Positions 38,326 to 45,612 of a stretch of DNA of 46,386 nucleotides are shown one piece after another; position 1 is the stretch's first letter, and the number at the start of each line of letters is the position of its first letter. Both the position numbers and the translations under genes were made by a program. A model generated the notes under the pieces. The model searched no databases, was not told where the DNA came from, and worked only from the letters and a program-made list of their open reading frames with translations. The DNA is from Candidatus Endobugula sertula (GTDB lineage: Bacteria > Pseudomonadota > Gammaproteobacteria > Pseudomonadales > Cellvibrionaceae). The stretch lies in the NCBI GenBank assembly GCA_001723645.1, contig MDLC01000025.1, positions 1 to 46,386 of the forward strand, read 5' to 3'.

Positions 38326-38607
38326 GTGGTAGATGCTGTTTTGAATTGTGCGCCTAATGATTTTAATCGTGACGATTATCGAGCTGTTGATCTTGTCGCA
38401 TGTAATGAATGCGAGGGTGAAATTACCAATGTCTACGGTTCTGGTGAGTCCTATGATTTTATTTCCCTATACGGTCAGTTAGAAGATGGCACCTATGATG
38501 TGCTGCATGACTTTGATGTTGGCCAGAAACATCATCACGTCATTGCAAAAGCGCAAGAGCTATCAGAAGCGTTAGAGCTACCGCTCAATGATCGGGTGCC
38601 GAGTTAA
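38326..38607 (+). CDS. Hypothetical protein
   Basis: A 93-residue acidic protein. The open frame begins at 38269, but that region is promoter, so I place the start at GTG 38326 behind GGGAG. It has CAPNDFNRDDYRAVDLVACNECEGE and a beta-rich middle (ESYDFISLYGQLEDGTYDVLHDFDVG), with a helix at the end. No family recognised. It opens a run of small genes to 39710 under the promoter at 38262. Confidence 0.55.
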   Translation: MVDAVLNCAPNDFNRDDYRAVDLVACNECEGEITNVYGSGESYDFISLYGQLEDGTYDVLHDFDVGQKHHHVIAKAQELSEALELPLNDRVPS

Positions 38608-38630
38608 TAATAGATCGTGAGGATTAATTG

Positions 38631-39071
38631 ATGAATATGCCAGTGTTATCCAGTAGTGATGCAACCCAGAATGATGAAGGTAAGTGGAGCGTTCAATTCC
38701 AATTGCCTTCGTCTGGCCAGCGTCTTGTGGCCAGTGCCAATACTGCTGAACTTGCTGTGGATTTTGCGAACGAGCAAATTAGGCAAGATCAGCAATCACA
38801 GGAAGCGGAAAAGAAATACCGGGAGGGCGTTAAGGTACTCAGTCAAATGTGTTTGACCCATGATGGGCCTGCTGCCTCTGCAGCGGCTCAGGTGTTATTG
38901 AGTGCCTATGACAGCTCTACCTTTCAAGTCAAAACGACAGCTTTATGTATGTTGGATGGTGAGAATCTTGAGCATGCGCTTGCCATCTTGCGAGGTAGAG
39001 TTGTCTGCATGATAGAGCCTCATCAGCTACTCGATGAGGGGCAGGATGTCTTTGATCGTTTGTACGATTGA
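38631..39071 (+). CDS. Hypothetical protein, DUF7673-like C-terminus
   Basis: A 146-residue protein from ATG 38631 (GAGG upstream). The C-terminal 70 residues (GPAASAAAQVLLSAYDSSTFQVKTTALCMLDGENLEHALAILRGR) resemble a small family common on these ICEs and now named DUF7673, in which RFLLGLYNG..F..L..LD.E..E.A..VL is conserved. The N-terminal half is a short beta domain plus a polar helix. Function unknown; the family name is from memory and moderately sure. Confidence 0.55.
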   Translation: MNMPVLSSSDATQNDEGKWSVQFQLPSSGQRLVASANTAELAVDFANEQIRQDQQSQEAEKKYREGVKVLSQMCLTHDGPAASAAAQVLLSAYDSSTFQVKTTALCMLDGENLEHALAILRGRVVCMIEPHQLLDEGQDVFDRLYD

Positions 39072-39131
39072 TGGATTGAGTTGCATGTCAATCGTCGATA
39101 CCAGGAATGGTATGAATAAGTAGGTGGTCGC

Positions 39132-39434
39132 ATGTCTAAGCATATTTTTAAGCAAGTGGTTGGTGATACGCAGTATGAAGTGCAAATCGGTTGGGACAAA
39201 CCTTGCCAGCGATTTTACTTCGTCATTTCTCCCTACATCACCAGCGGTGAGTATGCAGGCGAAGTTGATGACCCTGTGGCGAGTAACCTTTATTTGGATA
39301 ATCCAGATGCGCTGACACTGGAAGATATTAGCCAGGCTTGTAAAAGTTATGGTTTAAACATCCCTCAAGGGTTATTGGCCAAAGTGGATGATGATCGTAT
39401 TAATAATGTAGTCAACCAGGTTGAGGTGTATTGA
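39132..39434 (+). CDS. Hypothetical protein
   Basis: A 100-residue acidic protein with the pattern QVVGDTQYEVQIGWDKPCQRFYFVIS, which suggests a beta sheet folding over a substrate face, followed by a helix (TLEDISQACKSYGL). No named family recognised. AGGTGG lies 7 bases before the ATG. The following SANT/Myb-like gene begins 2 bases after the stop. Confidence 0.55.
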   Translation: MSKHIFKQVVGDTQYEVQIGWDKPCQRFYFVISPYITSGEYAGEVDDPVASNLYLDNPDALTLEDISQACKSYGLNIPQGLLAKVDDDRINNVVNQVEVY

Positions 39435-39436
39435 AG

Positions 39437-39710
39437 ATGGGTAGTGCGAATCAAGCAGTCACTTATGACCGCTACGGTAGAATGAATTATCACCCATGAT
39501 TATCATGGCCGTCAGGGAATGCCGTGGACAAATCAAGAGCAAACATTCTTGATAGAAAATTATGAGTCAATGGGGCCAGAGCAAGTTAGCTTGGCACTTG
39601 AAAGAACTATACATACTGTTATGACTAGGGCTTATGAGCTTAGAAAACGAGGCGTGATGCCCCATCCAACGAAAAGACGATTACATAAGCGATCACGTTC
39701 TATAAATTAG
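39437..39710 (+). pseudogene. SANT/Myb-like phage-type DNA-binding protein, frameshifted
   Basis: ATG 39437 opens SANQAVTYDRYGRMNYHP and meets TGA at 39497-39499. One base forward, the frame reads DYHGRQGMPWTNQEQTFLIENYESMGPEQVSLALERTIHTVMTRAYELRKRG to 39710. Joined, this is the usual layout of small phage and ICE proteins with DRYGRM.Y.P.FH..QGQPWT followed by a Myb/SANT-like helix-turn-helix. A one-base insertion near CCCATGATT (39493-39501) would explain it. A separate start at ATG 39519 has only a crowded AGGG site. Probably a regulator when intact. Confidence 0.6.
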
Positions 39711-39723
39711 AGGGGGAAGAATA

Positions 39724-40845
39724 ATGGAATGGCAATTATTAAGTAAAAGATTTGATCACCACATGAGCCAATGGCTTGATGAGCTTTTTGGTGAGCAAGA
39801 CAGTATTGTGATTGATTCCTCTTTAGAGGATGGTGACTTCGATGATTTTTTTGAAGTCTTAAAATCTATTGAACAGAATCACCTCGCACCCATTACTTTT
39901 TTGTACCATGAAAATGGTGAAAATTTTGTCGAGGCCTACAGAGGTGTAGTGCCAGAAGAAAAAAGTATAGGTTCTATTCATCAGGCTAAATTAGCTATTC
40001 AGTATAAAAAACTAAAGTCTATACGTTATTTTAAAATTAATAGCACCGATGATTCTGATGATGAATATAGCTTTTCAGTAGAAATAACCTGTCCAGTGGA
40101 TAGCGATCTTTATACATCGTGTCGTACTAATCATACATGGAAAAACTTAGATGACTGTAAACAGCAGATACATGACATTCTAATGGTCAATCCTTTGAGT
40201 TTTGTCGGTGTAAGGGATTGCACATTAGAGCCAACGATTGAACAACGTGGCATTGCAAGAGTTGAAAAAGCACTTGAAGAGCCTGCGGTGGGTGCTATTT
40301 CGCAAGTGCGTACCGTAGAGTATATCGGCATGGAGACAGAGATTGCTCCTTACTTGGAAAAGTATCGTCCTGTACACCAGGAACTGGTTGAGGGTTTTCC
40401 TGTTAACCCTACGTTACGCCCTGATTTTGATAGTACTGACAATAATGAACGTGATCCATTGGAGATCGAAGACTGGTGGGGTAAACCATATATCGTTACC
40501 GATGAGTATTGGCAGGCCGATGATTCATATTCCGATTATGTAGAACGTATGTCTGATCCAAAGGTAAAAGATTTAATCTCGAAAGTTGATACTGAAGAGG
40601 AGTTTTGTAAGCGAATGGATGATGATAAAAAATCATGGTTTGAACATTGGCCTACAGGTACTCGATATGAAGTCCGGTGTTTAGATGGTGGGGCATGGGA
40701 TCGGTCTAGTTCAAAGGGGATGTTTTCTTCGCTGGAGTTGGCCATTTTTGTCTGCAATAAAATCGTTGAGTCTGATAGTTTCCTCTTCTGTACGAGAGAG
40801 GAGGATATATTGCCAGAGTTTGAAGCCCAAGCTTCATTGAAATGA
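39724..40845 (+). CDS. Hypothetical protein, 373 residues
   Basis: An acidic soluble protein that I do not recognise. Residues 1-115 include a short alpha/beta region (QWLDELFGEQDSIVIDSSLEDGDFDDFFEVLKSI, ITFLYHENGENFVEAYRGVVPEE). The middle (about 120-165) has two Cys (ITCPVDSDLYTSCRTNHTWKNL). A C-terminal strand region starts RYEVRCLDGGAWDRSSSKGMFSSLELAIFVCNK. It is the largest unknown in the accessory region and more AT-rich than the backbone genes. GAGGGGGAAG lies just before the ATG. Candidate for an anti-defence or defence function only by location. Confidence 0.6.
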   Translation: MEWQLLSKRFDHHMSQWLDELFGEQDSIVIDSSLEDGDFDDFFEVLKSIEQNHLAPITFLYHENGENFVEAYRGVVPEEKSIGSIHQAKLAIQYKKLKSIRYFKINSTDDSDDEYSFSVEITCPVDSDLYTSCRTNHTWKNLDDCKQQIHDILMVNPLSFVGVRDCTLEPTIEQRGIARVEKALEEPAVGAISQVRTVEYIGMETEIAPYLEKYRPVHQELVEGFPVNPTLRPDFDSTDNNERDPLEIEDWWGKPYIVTDEYWQADDSYSDYVERMSDPKVKDLISKVDTEEEFCKRMDDDKKSWFEHWPTGTRYEVRCLDGGAWDRSSSKGMFSSLELAIFVCNKIVESDSFLFCTREEDILPEFEAQASLK

Positions 40846-40892
40846 TGAAACAAGGTGATGCGATCGCACTCGCAACACCTATCAATTACCAC

Positions 40893-40909
40893 ACTCTGAA
40901 TAGGAGAGT
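40893..40909 (+). promoter_or_regulatory. Shine-Dalgarno hairpin before the gene at 40915
   Basis: ACTCT (40893-40897) pairs with AGAGT (40905-40909) and encloses GAATAGG; the AGGAGAG ribosome binding site is inside. A near copy, ACTC...GAGT, precedes the ORF at 41414 (41392-41408). Confidence 0.5.
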
Positions 40910-40914
40910 ATCTT

Positions 40915-41334
40915 ATGACTGAAAGTTCAGATTTCTCATTGCTGCACCAGGTCTTTTTAAATCTGGATGCGCTCACTCAGCATTCCCCTGCACAAAAACG
41001 GTGGCTTTCACAGTATGCGTTTTTTAGAGAGCAGCTGAAGAACCCTGCGGTCAAAGATGACCTGCAGAATACCAATACAGCTGTTCGGACTCTTCTGGAG
41101 CAATACGCAGGCCTGCAGGACGACAAGATAGAGCTTACGCGGTTTACTTGTCGAGTGGGGGATAGTCTCATGTACCAACAGTCAGTATCTGATGAGCTCT
41201 CGGTGGGGGTTGTAAGTCATATCACCGATCGATCCATTGTCGTCGGCGCTATTGAGGCGATCGAGGAAGAACTGTTGTTTGGTCAAGAGTTTATCGTTTT
41301 GGAGTTGTGTACGATCGTGGATGTCACGCTTTAG
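40915..41334 (+). CDS. Hypothetical protein
   Basis: A 139-residue protein: a helical N-terminal half (LLHQVFLNLDALTQHSPAQKRWLSQYAFFREQL, VRTLLEQYAGLQ) and a C-terminal beta part (GDSLMYQQSVSDELSVGVVSHITDRSIVVGAIEAI) that looks like a small barrel. No family recognised. AGGAGAG precedes the ATG inside a small hairpin. Confidence 0.6.
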   Translation: MTESSDFSLLHQVFLNLDALTQHSPAQKRWLSQYAFFREQLKNPAVKDDLQNTNTAVRTLLEQYAGLQDDKIELTRFTCRVGDSLMYQQSVSDELSVGVVSHITDRSIVVGAIEAIEEELLFGQEFIVLELCTIVDVTL

Positions 41335-41348
41335 TGACTTAATAGCGC

Positions 41349-41408
41349 GGTAGCTACTGGTCGCACCCAGTAACTACCACTTATCACAACAACTCTGAAT
41401 AGGGGAGT
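41349..41408 (+). promoter_or_regulatory. Leader hairpins before the ORF at 41414
   Basis: GGTAG-C-TACTGG (41349-41360) pairs with CCAGTA-A-CTACC (41367-41378), 11 bp with one mismatch. It is followed by ACTC/GAGT (41392-41408) around GGGGAG. The second part repeats the start region of the gene at 40915, suggesting a duplicated leader. Confidence 0.45.
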
Positions 41409-41413
41409 ATGCT

Positions 41414-41467
41414 ATGACGTTGTGTAACATACTGGAATTGCTCTTAGAGCGCAATACGGCTCAATAG
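41414..41467 (+). CDS. Very short ORF (17 codons)
   Basis: ATG 41414 behind a well-spaced GGGGAG encodes TLCNILELLLERNTAQ and stops at 41465. It may be a leader peptide for the next gene (41481), whose ribosome binding site begins at the stop codon. Not recognised. Confidence 0.35.
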   Translation: MTLCNILELLLERNTAQ

Positions 41468-41480
41468 AGGGGGATTTGCA

Positions 41481-41651
41481 ATGGAAGTTGTTCCTTTGAC
41501 CCCCGGCGATTTGAGCTTTGTGGAGAGCATGACAGATAACTACAAGCAGTCATTGAGTTTTGATGACTGGGAAAGCCTGGTAAAGATTCTGGAGGTGGCG
41601 CTGATTTCAGTGAATGACGGCACCCCGGTATGCTTTACCAAAGAGGGGTAG
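41481..41651 (+). CDS. Small acidic protein, 56 residues
   Basis: ATG 41481 has GAGGGGG seven bases upstream. The product (MEVVPLTPGDLSFVESMTDNY, SFDDWESLVKILEVALISVNDG) is acidic and helical and looks like a real small protein. No family recognised. It is coupled to the 17-codon ORF through the overlapping site. Confidence 0.5.
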   Translation: MEVVPLTPGDLSFVESMTDNYKQSLSFDDWESLVKILEVALISVNDGTPVCFTKEG

Positions 41652-41819
41652 TCACGCATCCATCCAGTAAAGAAAACGTACATTTTCTTTACCAGTTAGG
41701 AGGTGTCTACATTGTATCGTGATCACGTTATATAAAGGTAAATAAACTCGGTAAAATAATCTAGGTAAATATATTGTTTTATTTAATGAGTTAATTTACT
41801 ATTTGAGGTTATAGGCAGT
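41652..41819 (+). other. AT-rich intergenic region with a long hairpin and spaced repeats
   Basis: GTAAAGAAAA-CGTACA-TTTTCTTTAC (41667-41692) is a perfect 10-bp stem. Three GGTAAA repeats follow at 41737, 41750 and 41764 (spacing 13 and 14), each in an AT-rich context. No gene is present. The repeats could be binding sites for a regulator of the gene at 41820. Confidence 0.4.
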
Positions 41820-42158
41820 ATGTCTGAGCAGATACCGGAAACCTATTGGGATCCAGAGCGGGGACGTTTTAACTCCCACGCCTTTTTTGACACCATTCAC
41901 CACACGCACATTTGTGATTACAGCGGCGATCAGTCGTGTGATTTGATGTTGGTGGAGTGCCGGGATGGGCGCTGGTATATCGAAGATAACTGGGGTGGTG
42001 ATGCTCAAGGTGCCAAGGGGGTTTTTAACCCGTATGATCAATCGTCGTACCCCACGTTTTTTGATAGCATGGAAGCTGCAGAGCGTAGGGCCGCAGAGGT
42101 TATTAGTGGCATTACGGGATGCGATATTCAGCAATTGCTGTCAGATGAGGATTCGTAG
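41820..42158 (+). CDS. Hypothetical protein
   Basis: A 112-residue acidic protein: ETYWDPERGRFNSHAFFDTIHHTHICDYSGDQSCDLMLVECRDGRWYIEDNWGGDA, then a helix with SMEAAERRAAEVIS. Three Cys and several His/Asp could bind metal, but no family is recognised. GAGG lies about 14 bases upstream. The next gene begins 2 bases after its stop. Confidence 0.55.
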   Translation: MSEQIPETYWDPERGRFNSHAFFDTIHHTHICDYSGDQSCDLMLVECRDGRWYIEDNWGGDAQGAKGVFNPYDQSSYPTFFDSMEAAERRAAEVISGITGCDIQQLLSDEDS

Positions 42159-42159
42159 T

Positions 42160-42519
42160 ATGGGTGAGGTCTCAAAAATTAAAATGCCATTTACACCGAG
42201 AATGTATGGTAACGGGAATAGTTTATATAAGCAGTTAATGACTGATAGGTTAAATGAGTCTGATTATAAGGTCATTGATGGGTTGTCAACGGATCAGGTC
42301 TTTTTTGATGCTAAAGGTGACTACGAATTAGTCCAAGAACTCTATTTGATGATGAAAGGTCAGCTGCCGCATATAGAGTGGTTAAAACAATTGCCTGCTA
42401 ATAGTAAACCTCCTAGAGGTAGGTGCCAGCGTTGGGCCAAAAACAACCCTGGTGTAGCTGAGCGCATGAAAACCATGAGTTATCGTGATGATAGTTTTAT
42501 CATGTCGAGCGATGCTTGA
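42160..42519 (+). CDS. Hypothetical protein
   Basis: A 119-residue basic protein from ATG 42160 (GATGAGG nine bases upstream; a longer frame upstream is a shadow of the previous gene). It includes VIDGLSTDQVFFDAKGDYELVQELYLMMKGQLPHIEWLKQL and a basic segment PPRGRCQRWAKNNPG. No named domain. Probably part of the run of small genes 41820-44338. Confidence 0.5.
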   Translation: MGEVSKIKMPFTPRMYGNGNSLYKQLMTDRLNESDYKVIDGLSTDQVFFDAKGDYELVQELYLMMKGQLPHIEWLKQLPANSKPPRGRCQRWAKNNPGVAERMKTMSYRDDSFIMSSDA

Positions 42520-42542
42520 GGCAACTTAACTGGAATATTTTT

Positions 42543-42752
42543 ATGACAGCTATTGATGAGAACGGTATGGACTTAGAAACTGAGGATAATGGCTTGGCTC
42601 TGAGTATAGAAGAGGCTCTTAAAGAAAATGGGGCGAAATTCAATGTTTTTAGATTTAAAGATTCAAGCAGGATTCTCATAAAAACGTATGACGAAAAAAG
42701 TGCTGAATTACTGAGTGATCACTTTCAATTACTGTCAAATGAAGACATATAG
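42543..42752 (+). CDS. Hypothetical protein
   Basis: A 69-residue acidic protein from ATG 42543; TTG 42516 is an in-frame alternative that would overlap the previous stop. The sequence ALSIEEALKENGAKFNVFRFKDSSRILIKTYDEKSAELLSDHF suggests helix, strand, strand, helix. No family recognised. Confidence 0.5.
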   Translation: MTAIDENGMDLETEDNGLALSIEEALKENGAKFNVFRFKDSSRILIKTYDEKSAELLSDHFQLLSNEDI

Positions 42753-42754
42753 TT

Positions 42755-43147
42755 ATGGCAACAACCGTTAAAATTATCGATAAAGACTCTCCTTATTTTG
42801 GTCAAGAGGTTGAAGGTCACCGTTGGTACTATAACCATCTTCACACAGGGGATAGTCCAGACCTATTTGTTATCCAAACATCAGATGGTGAGAAACAAAT
42901 CTTGAGTACGGGAATTGATATTGATCACTACGAAAATCAATTGCTAACAAGAGAGAAAAATAGATTGTCAGCTTCTGTGGGTGATGAAGTTATGATTACC
43001 AAATCTGGTAGCGGATCATTTTGTCGTGGTTGGGATATTTCAACGCCTCATTTTATATCAGAAATCTGTTCTTCAGGGCATGTATATTTTGATGGTTACC
43101 CAAATGGTGGTGCCTGTATATTCCGACCTGAAGTGCAGAAAACATGA
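42755..43147 (+). CDS. Hypothetical protein
   Basis: A 130-residue protein with a beta-rich make-up (VKIIDKDSPYFGQEVEGHRWYYNHLHTGDSPDLFVIQTSDGEKQIL, ASVGDEVMITKSGSGSFCRGWDISTPHFIS), perhaps a small barrel. No family recognised. Its stop overlaps the start of the toprim-like gene (ATGATGA), so the two may work together. Confidence 0.55.
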   Translation: MATTVKIIDKDSPYFGQEVEGHRWYYNHLHTGDSPDLFVIQTSDGEKQILSTGIDIDHYENQLLTREKNRLSASVGDEVMITKSGSGSFCRGWDISTPHFISEICSSGHVYFDGYPNGGACIFRPEVQKT

Positions 43148-43692
43148 TGAATACAGAAACGCTGGAAGCACATTTGTCGAAAAGAAGGCTCTTGCCAGAT
43201 CTGTATGGTGGTATAACTGTTGATAGTGAAAATGATATTGTAACGTTTCCGTTGTGGAATCTATCTGGACAGATGGTTGGTTTTCAACAGTATCGTCGTG
43301 GCGCTCCAAAAGCATGTCATGGAAAGCCAAGTGAGCAGAAGTACTTCACCCTGCTTTCTAAAGCTGGCGGTCGTCATAGTATGCTGAGCTGTTTTGGTCT
43401 TGATCTCTTGGGATCACATTCAAAAGTAGTGTTTTTGGGCGAAGGTGTCTTGGATATTTCACCACTTCATCTGAGGAAGGCTAATGCCTTGGCGGTGCTT
43501 ATGAATGACCCTAAACCATTAAAACGTTGGCTAAGAAGTTGGGGTTACCACTTGGTAGCTCTATGCGAAGGTGATAAGGCCGGAAGGAAGCTTGCCAATG
43601 TGGCTCACGAATCAGTCTATTTGCCAGAGGGGCAAGACCCAGGCGATCAGCCAAATAGTTGGTTTGATAATTTAGTTGCTAATTACAGTTAA
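43144..43692 (+). CDS. Toprim-domain protein (primase-like)
   Basis: A 182-residue protein. The segment VVFLGEGVLDISPLHLRKANALAVLMND (Glu100, Asp104) and CEGDKAGRKLANVAHE (Asp144) follow the toprim pattern E...D.D of DnaG-type primases and phage primase-helicases; the earlier part (FPLWNLSGQMVGFQQYRRG) matches the preceding strand block of such proteins. There is no zinc finger or helicase domain, so it is a minimal, possibly non-primase, toprim protein. It may act on RNA or DNA ends or as a defence nuclease. The start overlaps the gene at 42755. Confidence 0.6.
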   Translation: MMNTETLEAHLSKRRLLPDLYGGITVDSENDIVTFPLWNLSGQMVGFQQYRRGAPKACHGKPSEQKYFTLLSKAGGRHSMLSCFGLDLLGSHSKVVFLGEGVLDISPLHLRKANALAVLMNDPKPLKRWLRSWGYHLVALCEGDKAGRKLANVAHESVYLPEGQDPGDQPNSWFDNLVANYS

Positions 43693-43722
43693 ATAATATC
43701 GCTTTTATTAAGAGACTTAGAT

Positions 43723-44085
43723 ATGTCGTATCAAGAGCAAGTGGAAAGAGGAGTGGAATTACTCGCATTGTGTCAGCAACTGCAGAGTGAAAAGGATGGT
43801 GTGGATAGGCCAGCCGTGGGCTCTATTGACAAATCTAAAGTGCTTGATGACTTTGCGATGGATATTAGTCAAGCCATAACATGGCACAATACTTTGTTAA
43901 AGTTAGTCCCTTTAATGCAGGGGTTATCCCAGTTAGGGCGAAAGTTAGAAGAGGATGGCAGGATTAACCCTCAGATTGGTGATGACTATAAAAGGTATGT
44001 CGGCCAGTTGGAAAGCTTTAAGCAGAGTGGTTTACAGTGTGACGACCATGATATTGATTGGAATAGAGGGGACAGCAATGTTTGA
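43723..44085 (+). CDS. Hypothetical helical protein
   Basis: A 120-residue soluble, helical protein (EQVERGVELLALCQQLQSEKDG, FAMDISQAITWHNTLLKLVPLMQGLSQLGRKLEEDG). No recognised domain; heptad-like spacing suggests a coiled coil or helical bundle. It overlaps the next gene by eight bases. Confidence 0.55.
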   Translation: MSYQEQVERGVELLALCQQLQSEKDGVDRPAVGSIDKSKVLDDFAMDISQAITWHNTLLKLVPLMQGLSQLGRKLEEDGRINPQIGDDYKRYVGQLESFKQSGLQCDDHDIDWNRGDSNV

Positions 44086-44338
44086 TAACCTAGTAGATAT
44101 TAGCGTTTCAGTTAAGGAATCTGAAAAGATCGGTAATCAACGTTTTATTGAAGGTTGTGTGCTAGAAGTTGCTGATTCAATTCCTCGAACTGAAACCAAA
44201 GGGCGCACTGATTGGTTTGATGGGACTAGCTTTACGCTCACGTTAGAACAAGCCGAAGCATTATACCTGCAACTTGGGTCTAGCTTGGTGCTCGCTAAAA
44301 GCTTGGTGAGTTCAGGAGAGGTCAAGGTTAAGTCTTAG
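44078..44338 (+). CDS. Hypothetical protein
   Basis: An 86-residue protein from ATG 44078, selected by GAGGGGAC upstream; the longer frame before it is a shadow. The sequence (VDISVSVKESEKIGNQRFIEGCVLEVADSIPRTETKG, SFTLTLEQAEALYLQLGSSLVLA) suggests two to four strands and a helix, like a small antiparallel sheet. No family recognised. It is the last of the run of small genes before the recombinase. Confidence 0.55.
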   Translation: MFDNLVDISVSVKESEKIGNQRFIEGCVLEVADSIPRTETKGRTDWFDGTSFTLTLEQAEALYLQLGSSLVLAKSLVSSGEVKVKS

Positions 44339-44352
44339 GTGATAGTGAACTA

Positions 44353-44940
44353 ATGTTTATTGGCTATGCTCGGGTATCGACCGACGATCAAAATCTCAAT
44401 TTGCAGAAGGATGCGCTTGAAGCGGCACAGTGTGAGAAGGTCTTTGAAGACCAACTCAGTGGTGCTAAAGCAGAGCGTCCTGGCTTAAAAGAAGCCTTGG
44501 AGTATGCTCGTCCAGGAGACACCCTGGTTGTGTGGCGCTTGGATCGGCTAAGCCGGTCGCTGAAAGACCTTATTGAGATGGTTAATCACCTGGATGAGCA
44601 GGGCATCGGCCTGAAAAGCCTTCAGGAAGCGATAGATACTTCGTCCAGCTCCGGTAAATTGATCTTTCATATCTTTGGTGCTCTGGCCGAGTTTGAGCGT
44701 AACCTGATTCGTGAGCGTACTCAGGCAGGCCTGCAGGCAGCGAGAGCGAGAGGAAAGACTGGTGGTCGTCCTACGGCCCTCGATGCTGAAAAGCAGAAGA
44801 CAGCGGTACAGCTGTATGACGAGATCGATGACCAGGGTAACAAGAAGTATGGTGTTGGCCAGATTTGCGACATGATGGGGATCTCAAAACCAACACTGTA
44901 TAAATACATTGAAGCCGCAAGAAAACTCACCACGACATAG
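44353..44940 (+). CDS. Serine recombinase, resolvase/invertase family
   Basis: A 195-residue small serine recombinase of the Tn3 resolvase / DNA invertase group: catalytic Ser9 in YARVSTDDQN, the arginine cluster VVWRLDRLSRS (65, 68), the E helix FGALAEFERNLIRERTQAGL and a C-terminal helix-turn-helix (GVGQICDMMGISKPTLYKYIE). It may resolve multimers of the excised element, invert a segment, or be left from a transposon; no transposase or terminal repeats are adjacent and I found no recognisable res site immediately upstream. It is unlikely to be the ICE integrase, as tRNA-targeting elements of this family use a tyrosine recombinase. Confidence 0.88.
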   Translation: MFIGYARVSTDDQNLNLQKDALEAAQCEKVFEDQLSGAKAERPGLKEALEYARPGDTLVVWRLDRLSRSLKDLIEMVNHLDEQGIGLKSLQEAIDTSSSSGKLIFHIFGALAEFERNLIRERTQAGLQAARARGKTGGRPTALDAEKQKTAVQLYDEIDDQGNKKYGVGQICDMMGISKPTLYKYIEAARKLTTT

Positions 44941-44972
44941 TGTGTGGTGAGCGAACATAGCATGAGGTAGGT

Positions 44973-45257
44973 ATGTCTGATTTTTATTACATCTTCGATG
45001 ACAATGACCTTCGTCAGTTGGTGATGACCTGGGTTCAGGAGCAAGAAGCGACTGGCCACCCATCAGCACTCAAAAACGCGCAGTTCGTTGGCCAGCAAAT
45101 GATAACGATGTTGCACCGGGCAACACACCTGCAGAAACACCATGTGGATCCTGCAGCGACAGACTCCGTTGCACCGTCACTGGCTCAAGGGGTTGACCTT
45201 AGTGATATGGATGCGTTTCGGCAGCTGATTGGTGAGTCCTGGGAAAACTTAACGTAA
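44973..45257 (+). CDS. Hypothetical protein
   Basis: A 94-residue acidic, helical protein (DNDLRQLVMTWVQEQEATGHPSALKNAQFVGQQMITMLHRATHLQKHH). No family recognised. TGAGGTAGGT precedes the ATG. It is six bases apart from the WGR-domain gene, which probably shares its transcript. Confidence 0.5.
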   Translation: MSDFYYIFDDNDLRQLVMTWVQEQEATGHPSALKNAQFVGQQMITMLHRATHLQKHHVDPAATDSVAPSLAQGVDLSDMDAFRQLIGESWENLT

Positions 45258-45265
45258 CGCTTGTG

Positions 45266-45496
45266 ATGTTGTGGATACACGAACAAAAGCAGCGTTATTA
45301 CCGCCTGACTGTGAACCGTGACCTATTTGGCGATTTGTGCCTAGTGCGAACTTGGGGTAGCCTAGTGGATGATCGTGGTGGTTCTAAAACAGAGGTTTTA
45401 GACAATGAACGGTCGTTAGCTGTAGTTGCTCGCTTTTATAAATCCCGATTCTCGCATTTATCTGGTTTTTCGATCTCACATTACGTGATTCTATAA
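45266..45496 (+). CDS. WGR-like domain protein
   Basis: A 76-residue protein (ATG 45266; GTG 45263 possible) that is essentially a single WGR-like module: QKQRYYRLTVNRDLFGDLCLVRTWGSLVDDRGGSKTEVLDNERSLAVVARFYKSR. WGR domains occur in poly(ADP-ribose) polymerases and some MolR-type regulators and bind nucleic acids; single-domain versions are common on ICEs. The third residue of the WGR box is Ser here (WGS), and the fold is judged from the pattern only. Confidence 0.6.
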   Translation: MLWIHEQKQRYYRLTVNRDLFGDLCLVRTWGSLVDDRGGSKTEVLDNERSLAVVARFYKSRFSHLSGFSISHYVIL

Positions 45497-45561
45497 AACC
45501 GGTGCTGCCCACATTAAATGACTTTATCGGGCAGATTTGACCACTATATTTGCTTGTAATA

Positions 45562-45601
45562 TATACGCATATAGCGTATACTTTGGTACGCTAATAACGT
45601 A
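45562..45601. promoter_or_regulatory. Operator region of the RelE/HigB-type pair
   Basis: TATACGC-ATATA-GCGTATA (45562-45580) is a perfect inverted repeat and TACG ... CGTA (45587-45601) a second, weaker one, directly before the toxin start at 45613. The half-site ATATAGCGTA is the same as in the vapBC operator (37033-37065). Confidence 0.6.
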
Positions 45602-45612
45602 TAGTTGGTTAT

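Noticed and set aside
41737-41770. GGTAAA repeats as a CRISPR array or replication iterons
   Set aside because: Only three short copies with 13-14 base spacing; no repeat-spacer structure and no replication gene beside them.
44353-44940. Serine recombinase as the ICE integrase
   Set aside because: Elements of this family that target tRNA genes use tyrosine integrases located at the att end; this protein is a small resolvase/invertase type.
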